Below are positions 43,216-54,159 of a stretch of 64,000 nucleotides of DNA, piece by piece. The position numbers and the translations under genes were made by a program. The notes under the pieces are model-generated. The model saw only the letters and a program-made list of their open reading frames with translations, did not search any database and was not told the origin of the DNA. Numbering within the stretch: position 1 is the stretch's first letter; the number at the start of each line of letters is the position of its first letter. The stretch is from Fragilariopsis cylindrus CCMP1102. Lineage: Eukaryota > Bacillariophyta > Bacillariophyceae > Bacillariales > Bacillariaceae. The stretch lies in the NCBI GenBank assembly GCA_900095095.1, contig FMBT01000296.1, positions 62,001-126,000 of the forward strand, given 5' to 3'.

Positions 43216-43860
43216 ATATTTCACAACGACACTAACCAAGCAGAACAAAACAACAAGCATACCGTAATGGTTACTGTAGTTTCAAAAAAGTTGAGTGTCG
43301 GAAACACGCACACACACACGAGTCTCCACTCCACTTTTGATATAGATTTGGAATATGGATGGTGATGCTTTGCCGGTTGTGGTGCATGAATACATGCATG
43401 CATGCCGCTTTCTTTGACTACTGTACTGTACTTGCCTAACTAGATTGACTCGGAAGAAAAACAAAGTTCTTCCTTCAACCCTCCCCTACCATCTCACCAC
43501 CCCTTCCGAAAGGAATGAAACACATCGTACGTATCATTAGACTTGACACGTGGTCACATCGTGTATGCATGCATCCATCCATCCATCCATGGTACCTAAA
43601 TGGTACTGTGCTATGCAATATTGACTATTAATAGGTGCACACGCAACCACGACCCCCCATCCTCCTTTACGTAGGAAAAGATGTCATTATTGTAAAGAAT
43701 AATCATAATTAATCATAGGAATGTACTTTATGTCACTGGACAACCAAGTAGTTTGTTATCTTATTCATAGAAACCACACATTCATTATTTCTCTCTCTCT
43801 ATCCGTCGCTCTATTTTAAAAGAAAGCTAGCTGAGCACTACCCATGTAAAACAAACTGGT
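43216..43860. other. Intergenic with short repeats
   Basis: This includes (CA)n at about 43305-43319, a (CATC)n run at about 43570-43590 and a TACTGTACTGTACT word near 43421. CG dinucleotides are still normal here. No gene is seen. Confidence 0.5.
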
Positions 43861-46450
43861 GATGCCGTGCCAAAAATGTAATTAAGCTCCAATGAAACAG
43901 TGAGGGGGTAGTAAAATAAATGATTTTCATATCATTTTCAGTGGAATGATATGATGATCTGTTGTGACCATGCATGTCATGTTATGTTGTATTGACTACT
44001 TAGGAAGATTAGATGCTGCTAGCTGTATATTATAATCGTATCATGGATAAGTTGGCATGCTGCTGGTAATGCTATTCTCTCCCTCTCCTAGCTATGATAT
44101 GCTATTCTCTCCTTCTTCTAGCTAGCTTGCACCTTATATCTACCTTTCTTTCTGATGGCAAGATCAGATCCTTATATCTGCCTTTCTTTCTGATGGCAAG
44201 ATCAGATCCTAGTGGAGTAGTATCACATGTGGAGGGAAGCCTATGAAATATTGTACATTATCTGTGTAGGTATGCTGTTGTTAGATGATGAAGAAGTTAT
44301 ACTAAAACATGTCCTGTGGTACTTGCTACCTGTATCACTCCTCTTTCTGGCGTTCTAACCCATCCTAGCATGTATAAAGTCTCAATCAGATGGTATAATC
44401 TGAGCTAGGTTTGTGTTCTTCACACTGGAAGGTGGTAAAGGGTGTGATGCAGCCTAGGACATGAGAAAATGGCCCATTTAGGGGGGGGGGGGGTATGTGA
44501 CCTAGTACACACTCAAAAGAATGAATTATCCCACAGTAAGCACATTGGGTTGACCATATACACCAAAGGCAATATAAACTTGGTGAGCTATGGGCAGGAC
44601 CATGCTGATGTGGGCGCTAAAGGGGAAAACCTGTTTTGGGGCCTAAATGACCCTTTTTGGGGCTTAGCACACCCTGATACCTTCCTAACCTCCCTAGAGC
44701 CCTAAGCAATAGTTGGACCTTGTACCCGTAGGTATAATGTTGAGCTCCATCTGATCCTTCAAGGTTATTAGGTCTGTATTGATGGTGCATCACAGCTTTG
44801 ATTACACAGGCACTTGGCACTGAAAGGAAATTGTGTGTTTTAATAGCAGTGGGTTTTGACCCATGACACCTCAAAGATATGATGTATGGTTACCTAAAGC
44901 AATGATATTATCCAAAACCTTTATGAATTAGGTTGATGTCTAGCTATTTTATTTGGGACTCAGTATACCTGGTATGGGCGCGGTAGCATCTCAAATATTT
45001 TTGAAACGTGTGCATTTTGGGCCATTTTATGTCTATTCTATTGTTCCCTGCCCCACTACACCACCAATATGGCAAAGGTTCCAAGTATTGATGGTGTATT
45101 TTGACCATATGCATATATGGAAGGTATCTGGGTGTTGAAACCATGGTCCACTTCCTTTTTTTGATGTTGTGGCAGCCTATTTCTGAATGGTACTTTCGGG
45201 CATGGAAATATGACATGTTGGCCAAAATGCAATGTTTGTGTTCTGGAGGCAAGAATAAGGTAAGTATGAGGGATCATGACCCTTATTTCATCCACTATGG
45301 GTATTGGATGGATGACTGGGTGGTCTTTTGGTGCACCATGCTGGTTCTAGAACCTAAGGAGAAGTTATTCATCTTATTATTCAAAGTTGTTTAATATTCA
45401 AATAACCAAACTCGTTAGTCAAGTGATGATGAACCACCAGGAATGGTAGGAGGGAAACACAATATGCTAGTGCACAATATGCACTATGTGGATGTTTGTG
45501 CACCCACCTATCTGGTGTTGTCCTCTGTAACCCTTTCGTATGAGAAATTTTGTTGTTCATTATTTCTGATCCAAAATCATGTTTTTTGTGCCTGCCATAA
45601 CAGCGTGATGAATTTTATTCCACAACCATAATAAGGAGGTAAAAAAGTAGTAGGAGGCACACACAATGTTCTAATACACTGTGTGGATGTTAGTGCACCT
45701 GACCTGACAGGTGTTAATGCATGGTGTCCTTTTATATGAGATATTTTGGTGTTCATTATTTCTCTGTCCAAAATCATGTTACTTGTGTTCCTGCCATAAA
45801 AGCAAAATGAATTATATTTTTGAGCCACAGGAATAGGGAATTTGTAGGACGTAAACACAATGTTCTAGAACCCTATGTGAATATTTGTGCAATTGAACCA
45901 TCTGGTGTTGTCATCTCCAACCCTTTCAAATGAGATATTTAGTGGTTCATTTTTGGTAGAAAATCATGTTTTTGTGTGCCTGCCATAACATTGAAATGAA
46001 TGCTATTCCGCAACCACATGGACAAAACAGTTGTAGGAGGCAAACACAACATTCCAGTACACTATATGAATGCTTGTAAACCTGACCCATCTGATGTTGT
46101 CATCTGGAAACCTTTCAAATGAGATATTTAGTGGTTCATTTTTGATCGAAAATCATGTTGTTGTGTGCCTAACACATTAGCAAAACGATTTTTTATTCTG
46201 CAACCACAGGCACAAGGAAAGTTTAGGAGGCAAACATAATGTCGTAATACACTATGTGAATGTTTGTGCACATGACCCATCTGTTGTTGTCCCTTGCAAC
46301 ACTTTCAAATGAGATATTTTGTTGTGTGTACACAAACATTTTAAATCCCTAAAATGTGTGCTGTGTGTGAGCCTACATTGTGAGATACCAGTAGGCTTAT
46401 AAGACTAAGGAATATAACACTTCTCCAGTTAATAGGTCAATTGTAAACTT
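43860..46450. other. CpG-depleted non-coding block 2 with satellite
   Basis: Over about 2.6 kb I count fewer than twenty CG dinucleotides by hand, with TG and CA strongly favoured, as in block 1 at 16.1-18.6 kb. Left part: a 38-bp tandem duplication at 44132-44208 (CCTTATATCTRCCTTTCTTT units) and a 13-G homopolymer at 44481-44493. Right part: the 190-bp satellite listed separately. Open frames (for example 44469-44705 and 45101-45394) show no recognisable protein. CG frequency recovers after about 46600. An old methylated transposable element or heterochromatic island is the probable explanation. Confidence 0.6.
45453..46330. repeat. 190-bp tandem satellite, about 4.5 copies
   Basis: Units start at about 45453, 45660, 45853, 46042 and 46232 (the last partial). 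Each opens with AAACACAATGTTCTAGTACA or a close variant, then reads GTGGATGTTTGTGCACCTGA, then TCTGGTGTTGTC, CTTTCAAATGAGATATTT, AAAATCATGTT, GTGCCTGCCATAAC and CCACAACCACA, and ends with GTAGGAGGC. Spacing is 189-207 bp, and copies differ at roughly one base in five to seven. No ORF runs through the array. Confidence 0.9.
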
Positions 46451-47141
46451 CATAGTTTAAGTTTCCAAAAAAATGACTCTTTAGGTGTATATACTTGATG
46501 CTAAAGTTGTTATTATATACTACACTAACAATTACTAGTAAAAATTTGGGCATGCTTTAGTTTTTATATTGAGAATTCATTCGGGGCTATTTTGTCCCCC
46601 AAACATTTTTGTGTCCCGAAATACATTTTATTTTCGGGGCCCCCTCTATGCGATTTAGTTTTTCCTCGTTATTTCACGCACCAAAAAACACACTTTAAGA
46701 GCGTATATTGTCTGTAATTTTGTTGCGGGACACAGTACTGGATACCCATTCACGAATCACGTGCACGCCCATAGGGTGTACTGTATGATGATCCATTTCA
46801 CCAATTCCTATTTTACATGCATTATCAAACTCGAACCACCAGCGGCAAAGAATACTGCTGGGTAGATCGTGGTGACAGATGTGACGGGATAAATTAATCT
46901 ACCTTTACTTCAAGAGGCGACCCCTATTTATCTGTCCATTTGTGGGACCTCCGATGAGGCGAGGGCACTTCTGTCACATTTTTCCCCGATTTCAAACGTT
47001 ACTCTATTGATTAAGAACTGCACGTACAGCTTATTATGGATGGTCTAGTGTATAAACAGAAAAATGCACAGGTAATGGAAATGCATTACTAACTGTTAAT
47101 TGTAAATTATCTAATAATGTTTGTTGTTCTTCAATGTAGGA
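46451..47141. other. Spacer with a dispersed repeat
   Basis: Positions 46502-46584 resemble 61411-61494 (same orientation, about 85% identical by eye). After that, a C/G-rich patch (GGCTATTTTGTCCCCC, then TTTTCGGGGCCCCCTC) lies at 46583-46645. No gene is seen. Confidence 0.5.
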
Positions 47142-47342
47142 CTACACTGTATTTTCATCGTTACTATCACAATCTCTTATTTTTGAAAAATATTCATTAT
47201 TCACAGCAACTCCATCAAAATAAATACCTTCGTTGTACTGACCACATTCTATATTAAATTGATTGGGATAGAATGCCATATCTGATTCTGAAAATTCTTT
47301 ATTGGATACCGCAAATAATGCATAGACGAAGATACCACGATC
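47142..47342 (-). pseudogene. Coding-like fragment of unknown family
   Basis: A 66-codon minus-strand frame lies between stops and lacks a proper start. It reads like protein (RGIFVYALFAVSNKEFSESD, then MAFYPNQFNIECGQYNEGIY, then FDGVAVNNEYFSKIRDCDSN). The codon use is ordinary and the sequence is not low complexity. It may be a leftover exon of a lost gene, antisense to the start of the PSS/FAS1 relic. I do not recognise the family. Confidence 0.3.
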
Positions 47343-47922
47343 TCAGAAGGATTACTGCCGCTTGGCGTGCAGTTTTGAGCTGAATCCTAATGCTTGCTTG
47401 ATGACTTGCCTTTATGAGCGTGGCTGTGACTTCGAAAGTACAGCTTTTAGTTCTATTCCAACCTCCTCGCCTAGATCTAGTCCAAGCGCATCACCAACTT
47501 CTATTCCCAGTTCTAGTCCAAGTTCTAAGTGGTGGACCAAGTGGTGTGGACCAAGTGGTGGACCAAGTGGGTTCCTCACCATCTGCATCTCCAAGCAGAT
47601 CATTAAGTGCTTTACCTTCTGCAAGTCCAACTGATTCGCCAACTAAGTCACCGACTAATTCACCTTCAAGTTCACCTACTGATATTCCTACTGGTCGTGG
47701 TAAAAGAATACCAAGTCGGAGCTGGTAATACCGATATCTACAATGAACCAGAATTTGAGAATTGAAATGAGATTGGTGACAATGGTGTAGTGCATGTTGT
47801 GAATAGATTTATTATACCACCTGTTTTACTCCCATCATCAGAACCATCATCATCATTACGACCATCATCACGACCATCATCAGGACCATCATTAGGACCA
47901 TCATTAGGAACAAGTAAATAGA
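47326..47922 (+). pseudogene. Relic of a PSS-repeat, FAS1-containing secreted protein
   Basis: The open part begins after a TAG at 47323 with no ATG. It has a Cys-rich stretch (DYCRLACSFELNPNACLMTC), then SSPSASPTSIPSSSPSS repeats. GGTGGACCAAGT repeats at 47530-47570 shift the frame, and PS-rich coding resumes in another frame (SPSASPSRSLSALPSASPTD). Past another break comes NEIGDNGVVHVVNRFIIPP, which matches the conserved C-terminal end of a fasciclin (FAS1) domain (NGVVHVID-VLLPP). The relic ends in a PSSEPSSSLRPSSRPSS tail and TAG at 47920-47922. Intact genes of this type encode secreted adhesion-type proteins. Multiple frame breaks and the missing start show it is dead. Its motif style matches the 6.4-9.3 kb relic. 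Confidence 0.6.
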
Positions 47923-48423
47923 TAGTTTATATTATTATATTTGATTTATTCCTTTGGAATGTTGTTTTTTGCTTCTGTTAAATTAGTATTATATTATCCT
48001 TACAGTATCACCTCTAAATAGAATGTAGTTAGATAAATTGTTGTATCTATACTGTAGAACCACGAACTGGACTAATTTTAATTTTATCCTCTAAAATCGT
48101 CCGTAGTTGGTGTAGGTGAAAAAAAGGCTTGTACACTGAAGTTGGATATCGAATACAGTACTACACAACACAACACAGCATAGCATAATATAGCATAGCA
48201 TAGCACACTGTACGTCACGGCGAACGAAAGAAGTTGAAAAACAAAACAAAAAAAACATAACGATACGTGTATTTCACCCATAATTCATCCATTAACCTAG
48301 TTATTTGTAGACAAGAACGACAATGTCACCATTCAATATTTAAGATGCCAATTAATATTTATAGTATAGTATTTTAGGTCTTCTTTTTACTTAATTTATC
48401 TGTATTTTGGGTCCTCTTTTTGT
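47923..48423. other. Spacer between relic and Lys/Thr-rich gene
   Basis: AT-rich, with (CACAA) and (ATAGC) short runs near 48162-48202. Presumably it contains the 3' UTR of the minus-strand gene that follows. No gene is seen. Confidence 0.5.
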
Positions 48424-49518
48424 TTAATCACCATGGCTAGCAACACACTCTAGCAAATGTGGGATGGTTTGGAACTGAAGATTCCAATGTTGTAAACCAC
48501 GGTCGAGAAAAAGTTGGTTGCATGGTCCTTCTCGAAGATGTTCATTTCTATTATCACGCCATTCTTTGTTTCGTTCAATCAATTGTTGGCAATGCTTCGG
48601 TTCCAATTCTGTAGATTCCTCATCTGGAATCTCTGGTATTTTCCCATATGGACTCGTAGCACTTTTACTACTACTAATAGGCTGCATAGCGGCACTATTA
48701 TTTTTCTTCTTTGTAACAGCAATAGGAAATTTCGTGACAGTACTCTTCGGCGTCTTCTTGACATTAGGAAAAGTAGTATTTACTGCTGCACTACTTGTTT
48801 TTGACGTTGTTGTTGTTTTCGTTTTCTTTTTCTTCTTCGTATCGTCTATTGCAGCACTCTTCTTTGCCGTTGATGATGATGACGACTTCGTTGCCTTCTT
48901 GACAGCAGCAGCAGCAACAGGAGAAGATGAAGACGATGATGACTTCTTTGTTTTCTTCGTCAAAGCACTTGGACCTTTTTTAAGTGTGGTCGTCTTGGTT
49001 GTCTTCTTCTTGGTAGATAATGATGATGTCGTCAGCACTGCCACCTTTTTAGTCTTAGTTTTAGTATTAGTCGCGGATGATGGTGGTGCTGTCTTCATGA
49101 CAGCTGCAGATGGTGGTGTTGATGTTGTTGTTGTTTTTGTGGTTGTCTTCTTCTTCTTCTTCTTGGGATTGTTAGTGGCAACAACATCCACCTTAGTATT
49201 AGTATTAGAATTAGTACCCCACCCAGTAACATTTGTACTACTACTACTAGTACTACTACTGGTAGTTTTTGACTGCTGCTTCTTCGAGGGTTGTTTTTTG
49301 TTGTTGTCATCTTCTTTTTCTGTCGAGTTACTGGTGTGATTATTTCCTCTCTTCCTTTTACTAGCACTAGCACCTTTACTTTTATCAGTAGAAGTAGTAG
49401 TATCTTTTGTTGTTGTTGTTGTTGTCAAAATCAAAAAAATATTTGTTCCCTTATTAATTGAGTAGACGAGGCACTTGGTTACCTCTCTTAATATTATAAT
49501 GGATGCCGACACATTCAA
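48424..49518 (-). CDS. Lys/Thr/Ser-rich nuclear-type protein, 5' end unclear
   Basis: The frame is open for 364 codons but begins at a TTG, and the first in-frame ATG is only at 49098. Either an upstream exon is missing or the true start is that internal ATG. From about residue 30 the protein is dominated by KTT, KKK and SSS runs (SKGASASKRKRGNN, KKKKKKTTTKTTTT), typical of intrinsically disordered, DNA- or RNA-associated proteins. The last 70 residues look ordered and conserved: IPEIPDEESTELEPKHCQQL, then ERNKEWRDNRNEHLREGPCN, ending HLLECVASHGD. I do not know this domain. The putative first exon would lie at 49519-50025, exactly where a transposase relic sits, so an insertion may have disrupted it. 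Confidence 0.5.
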   Translation of the reverse strand: MNVSASIIILREVTKCLVYSINKGTNIFLILTTTTTTKDTTTSTDKSKGASASKRKRGNNHTSNSTEKEDDNNKKQPSKKQQSKTTSSSTSSSSTNVTGWGTNSNTNTKVDVVATNNPKKKKKKTTTKTTTTSTPPSAAVMKTAPPSSATNTKTKTKKVAVLTTSSLSTKKKTTKTTTLKKGPSALTKKTKKSSSSSSSPVAAAAVKKATKSSSSSTAKKSAAIDDTKKKKKTKTTTTSKTSSAAVNTTFPNVKKTPKSTVTKFPIAVTKKKNNSAAMQPISSSKSATSPYGKIPEIPDEESTELEPKHCQQLIERNKEWRDNRNEHLREGPCNQLFLDRGLQHWNLQFQTIPHLLECVASHGD

Positions 49519-49555
49519 AGTATGTTATCCTTCGAATCTTCGCCACAGCCATCAC

Positions 49556-49972
49556 CTACCGAAGTGAGTAACCTACATCACCAATTAATCTGGTCCACAA
49601 ATAACTAGCGGACCAATCGCCCTACATTCGTAAACAAAAAGTTAATTGAATTTCATTAAAATAAAATTCAGGATGATCATCAACAATTTCTTTTAAAGTA
49701 GCAGTGTGCTCATCAGTCCATTTTCCTCTATTAGTCCTTCTTGTGTATCACCTTTTGTACCTTCTTACTTCTTTTCTATCCGCCATAGTGGGAGTGTCTC
49801 CATATTGTATAAAGTGATTCCACCATCTTCTAATTGTCAATGTCTATTATGCTTGTTGTAGTCTTGTCCTATGACCTGATCCTTCAAAAGATTCATAAAT
49901 ATCAGGACCTAATATATCACAAACATCTTGCATATATTCTTGTTGAATTCGAATTCTTTTGTGCATCACCAT
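49556..49972 (-). mobile_element. Tc1/mariner (IS630-type) transposase relic, N-terminal part
   Basis: Minus-strand translation from an ATG at 49972 gives pieces interrupted by several stops: IRRWWNHFIQYGDTPTMADR, then KWTDEHTATLKEIVDDHPEF, then YFNEIQLTF, and after a break WSASYLWTRLIGDVGYSLR. This order (RRWW--F---G--P, then T-----L--IVD--PE-YL-EI, then S-S--WR-L---GYSL) is the DNA-binding helix-turn-helix region of IS630/Tc1-mariner-type transposases found in stramenopiles. The catalytic DDE part is absent and no terminal inverted repeats were found. The copy is dead and truncated. It sits between the 3' end of the DUF6824-like gene and the open 5' end of the Lys/Thr-rich gene. Confidence 0.65.
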
Positions 49973-50025
49973 TGTATTGATGTATTGACGACTACGTTGC
50001 ATTCATGTATTGATTGACGACACGA

Positions 50026-52860
50026 CTATACCAGCTTCTTTTTCTTTGTCGCTTTTGTCTTCTTCCCCTTCGTTGTTGGCGCCTTCGCCGATTTGCCATC
50101 ACCATCATTAGCAACAGGATTATCAACAGGTCTTTTTCGTTTTTTCTGACTACTATCAACATTAATATTCACGATGGCAGTTTTGATCATATCTAAACTG
50201 GCAGTTTTGATCATATCTAAACTTCGTCCCAAAACCTCACGTGCCATTTCTATCCATAAACACGTTCTTTTACTAGATTGTGCTTTTCGGTGAAGAGGCT
50301 TTGTCTTCTTAGGTCTTTCGGTGGTAACGTGACCACTGGCGACTGCTACTACTGCTCCGTTACCAACGTTACCGCCGCTGCCGCCGCCACCACTACCACT
50401 GCTACTACTAATAGTAGCAGCAGCAGTGTCATCAATATCGATATCGATATCGATATCGATATCGATGTTATCGAAACCATTGATATTATCATCATCATCA
50501 TCATCATCATGTTGTTCCTTCACCCGCTGTTGTTGCTGTTGCTGCTGTTCCTTCAACGGTTGTTGCTGCTGGTGTTGTAGCTGGTGTTGTTGTTGCTGTT
50601 GTTGCTGCTGCTGCTGTTGACGTTGTGGCGGCGATGATGATGATATCGAAGCAGTAAGATTCTTTCGAATTGATTCTGTCATTACAAACAATGACCGTGC
50701 ATCACGTTCCTGCTTTTGTTTTAATGCATTCAATTCTTGTTGTTTCTGGATCATCGGCGAGGATGATAATATTGAAATAACTTCCTGTTGCATTTGATGA
50801 TTCAATTGCTCCCGCATCTGTAGCTCCCTCTGCTGCTGTTGCTCTTGTACCTGTTGAGATATCGACAACTGCTGCTGTTGTCGAAGCGAAATTTCTCCCA
50901 TCAAAGTTTCTTGCTGTTGTTGCAATTGTTCTGTTTCACATTCTAGTCGCTGTTGAAGATTCATACCAGACCCTTGTTGCTGTTGCTGTTGCTGTTGCGA
51001 TTGTTGATATTGTGCTTGTGGTGAACGTTGCATACCCAATTGTTGTTCCAATTGTTCTTGATGATGACGTGATACTGCAATACTTGCCATTTGTTGCTCC
51101 AATTGTCTTTGATGTTCCTTTTGTTGTTGCCATTGTAACTGCTGACGTAACTTTTCATCATCACCAGATGCCTTTTTACGCGGAGATTGCATCTGCATCT
51201 GCATCTGTTGCTGTTGCATCTGTTGCTGTGGCTGTTGCCTCTGCTGCGATTGCTGCTGTTGCTGCTGTGACGATTGCGATTGTGATTGCGATTGATTCTG
51301 CATCTGCATCTGTGATTGCTGTTGTGCAGTTTCGATCAATAATCTTGCAACTAATTCTTGCTTCTGTTGATGTTGATGTTCCTGTTCTTGATGCTGCTGT
51401 TGCTGTAGTTGTTGTTGTTGCACATTACCAATCAACATCCTTGCAACTAATTCTTGTTGGACTTGCTGTTGCTGTTGTTCATGTTGTTGCTGCTGCTGCT
51501 GCTGCTGCTGCTGTTGTTGTTGTTGTTGTTGTTGTTCCTCTTGCTGATAATGATGTGATTGACGTGTTTTTACCATAGCAGTTTTCAATAACGATTCTTG
51601 TTGTTGAATATGCTGGTGTTGATTCTGATTCTGCTGTTGTTCAAAAGTAGACCGTTTTTGTTGTTCCTGCTGTTGGAATACAACCTGCTGTTGTTGTAGA
51701 TTTTGTAATTCAATTTGTTGCTGTTGAATTGCTAAATTCTGATTCTGTTGTGGATGGTTCTGTTGTTGTTGTTGTTCATTCTGTTGTTCAGTAGGAATAG
51801 TAGTAACAGGAATAGTAGGAGGAGGAGATTTCAATTGTTTCAATTGTTTCGATGACGATGATGCCGATGGCGATGATGCCGATGGCGATCGTGGTTGTCT
51901 AGTACCTGTACGATCTCGTTTCTTTTTTGTATCATTAAATATTTTTTTCTGTAAAGAATGAGAGAGAGAGCATCCGTAGTGTGTAGTGTAGTGTAAATAG
52001 CGTATTTTGTGTAAGTTGTTTGTTGTGTTGAGTAGTTTTGTTGAAAACAAACACAAAATAGAAAATAGAAAGAAGAGAAAGAAACAAAAAAAACAAATAA
52101 AACAATGTAGAAACAAAAAACTGTACTTACAATTTTAATTGCAATAGCTTTACTATCCATTACTTCTAATTCGTTACTTATTTTATTAGTTTTTAAAAAT
52201 CGTCCTGATGGATGTAATATGCTGGTACTATTATCCCCTATTCCGCTACCATTAACTACTACTGTTGTTGTAATAATTTGATCATTCTTACAACGTTGTA
52301 TAATAGTATTCACAATCTTAGATCGTCTTTGTAGTGATATATGATCATTGCATAATATTTTAAAATCATTTGGTTGGTAATATTCATTATACATTGTATC
52401 AATTAATTTATAATAATGTAATGTACCAGAACTTTTTTTAGGCGCTTGTTTACCAGCAATTATATCACGATCTGTTGGTACTACTTCCGGTACACGATGT
52501 AATTGTAATCCATCATTATTCGGATTATTATTCGGGGTAGTATTCGGTACCATTCCTCCTCCTTTTCCTCCGTCATCGTTATTATCAATAGCAGCAGCAG
52601 CAGCAGCAGTATCATCAACATTAATATCAACATAGGTTTCACCACCATCACCGCCTACTACTAAAGTACCGGTAGTTGTTCCATCATCACCAGCACCACC
52701 TCCTCCTGTGACACCATCCTCCTTATTTCTTTTCTGTTTTTTCTTTCGTCGTTTTTGATCCGAAATCTTAGTTCGTTCGGCATCCGCATCGGAATCATCG
52801 TCATCATCATCTGATGAATCAGCATGTTTTGGTCCAAGATAACTTCCAAATTTATCAGAT

Positions 52861-52896
<36 letters not shown>

Positions 52897-53730
52897 ATAT
52901 CAATATCACATGAGTTTGATACAGCAGCAGCAGCAGAACCGGTTGCTGCTGTATTTTCAATATCTTCTTTCTCTTCATCGTCATCTTCATCTTCATCTTC
53001 ACCTTCGTCATTGTTATTATTACCAGTACCTTCAGTAACATCAGAGACAGCAGCAGCGGTATCACCATCATAAGCAACAGGATTAGCCCTCAACATCGCA
53101 AGGATATTGTTATCATGACGACCATGATCAACACAAAACATAGGACACAGGTATGTTGATGGAAATTCAATATACTTGTCAGTTTCTAGAAAGACATTAT
53201 ACCATATAGCATTCCTCTTGTCATCATCAGTCATAGTCGACAAACATGGATTCATCGAAGGAGAGGTTAGAAGTACTGATTTGCATGTTTCAACAATTCC
53301 TTGTTTACCATTCAAATGTACCATTGATTCATGCATCAATCCTGATACAATAACTCGATCTCTATTAAAGTTATTTGTTATATGGCGACGTGTAAGAGAG
53401 AGGTAGGAAGGAAAGGAGTGAGTGCGTGATTGAGTTAGACTAGACAGTCGTAAATAAAAACAAAAACAATACAAGACATGCCATTCACTAACGTAACAAC
53501 ATATCGTACCCGTAATTGAAGTGTTCTTGTTGTTGTTGTTCTGCTCCGTTGCTAACAACACCATCCGGTTGAGGCTGTCGATTATGCTGTTGCTGTTGCT
53601 GCTGTTGCTGCTGTTGGTGTTGCTGTTGCTGCTGCTGCTGCTGCTGCATAATCTGAATTTCAAGTTGTTGGCATTGTTGCAATGCCATAATGTTCATTTG
53701 TTGTTGTTGCTGTTGTTGTTGTTGGTTCAT
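50026..53730 (-). CDS. DUF6824-like protein with long poly-Gln tract (three exons)
   Basis: I join three exons: 53493-53730, 52131-53359 and 50026-51948, with GT-AG introns of 133 bp (53360-53492, GTTAGT donor) and 182 bp (51949-52130, GTAAGT donor, TTTACAG acceptor). The frame is kept throughout, giving 1129 residues from ATG 53730. Residues 1-80 are poly-Gln. The middle has acidic Asp runs and a short ordered stretch (GLMHESMVHLNGKQGIVETC). At about 375-500 lies GTLHYYKLIDTMYNEYY, RRSKIVNTIIQRCKN, HPSGRFLKT and VMDSKAIAIKI-KKIFNDTKK, the order of the diatom-expanded DUF6824 domain (H-GN/R--, ---IV--I, GGRFLK, ----A--K--Q-LR). Intron 2 splits its last helix. The C-terminal 600 residues are mainly Gln with a basic KKTKATKKKK tail. 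A nuclear regulatory role is plausible. Confidence 0.65.
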
Positions 53731-54159
53731 GATGATGAGCGTGTTGAATTATTTGTTGGGCTTGTTTGACATTGTTGTTGTTGTTGTTGAAGAATGCTTG
53801 CTCGTTCTGTACTTCGTAGTTTGTTTTTTCGCACTGCCTTGCGTTGCTCATCAATGTTGTACACTGTACATTACTAAATAAGTGACGCATGCATAAAAAT
53901 CAAAGATATTATAACGTGTTGACGCGAAGAGATAATGAATTTTGTGATGTCTACGATCAAATCAATTCATTGACGCGAAAAGAAATTGAACCTAGTAAGT
54001 TCTCGAAATTACAGACCTTTGGAGTTGGTAACTAATCAAAAATCAAATATAGGATTCTTCTTGATACATGAATGCGTACTACGTGTCAATTAGGTGTGAG
54101 TGAGTCGAGTGAGTCGAGTGAGTCTTGATTCAAATTTTAATTTTCAAATATACAGTAAG
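53731..54159. other. Upstream region of the poly-Gln gene
   Basis: A second minus-strand frame (53660-53890, Asn/Thr-rich) overlaps the start of the gene, so an alternative or additional first exon is possible. A (GAGTC)n run lies at about 54101-54124. No independent gene is seen. Confidence 0.4.

Noticed and set aside
45453-46330. CRISPR-like regular repeats
   Set aside because: The whole 190-bp unit is repeated, with no unique spacers between short identical repeats, and the DNA is eukaryotic. It is a satellite.
48518-49339. 273-codon plus-strand frame opposite the Lys/Thr-rich gene
   Set aside because: It is the antisense shadow of AAG/ACA-type codons, giving an implausible Val/Phe/Leu-only protein. 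The minus strand has the ordered C-terminal domain.
51012-51578. 188-codon plus-strand frame of Val/Ala/Ile
   Set aside because: It is the complement of the CAG/CAA tract of the poly-Gln gene.
53660-53890. Alternative N-terminal exon frame for the poly-Gln gene (MRHLFSNVQ...)
   Set aside because: It is in a different frame from the poly-Gln start and no splice join is needed; I kept the ATG at 53730 but cannot exclude an upstream exon.
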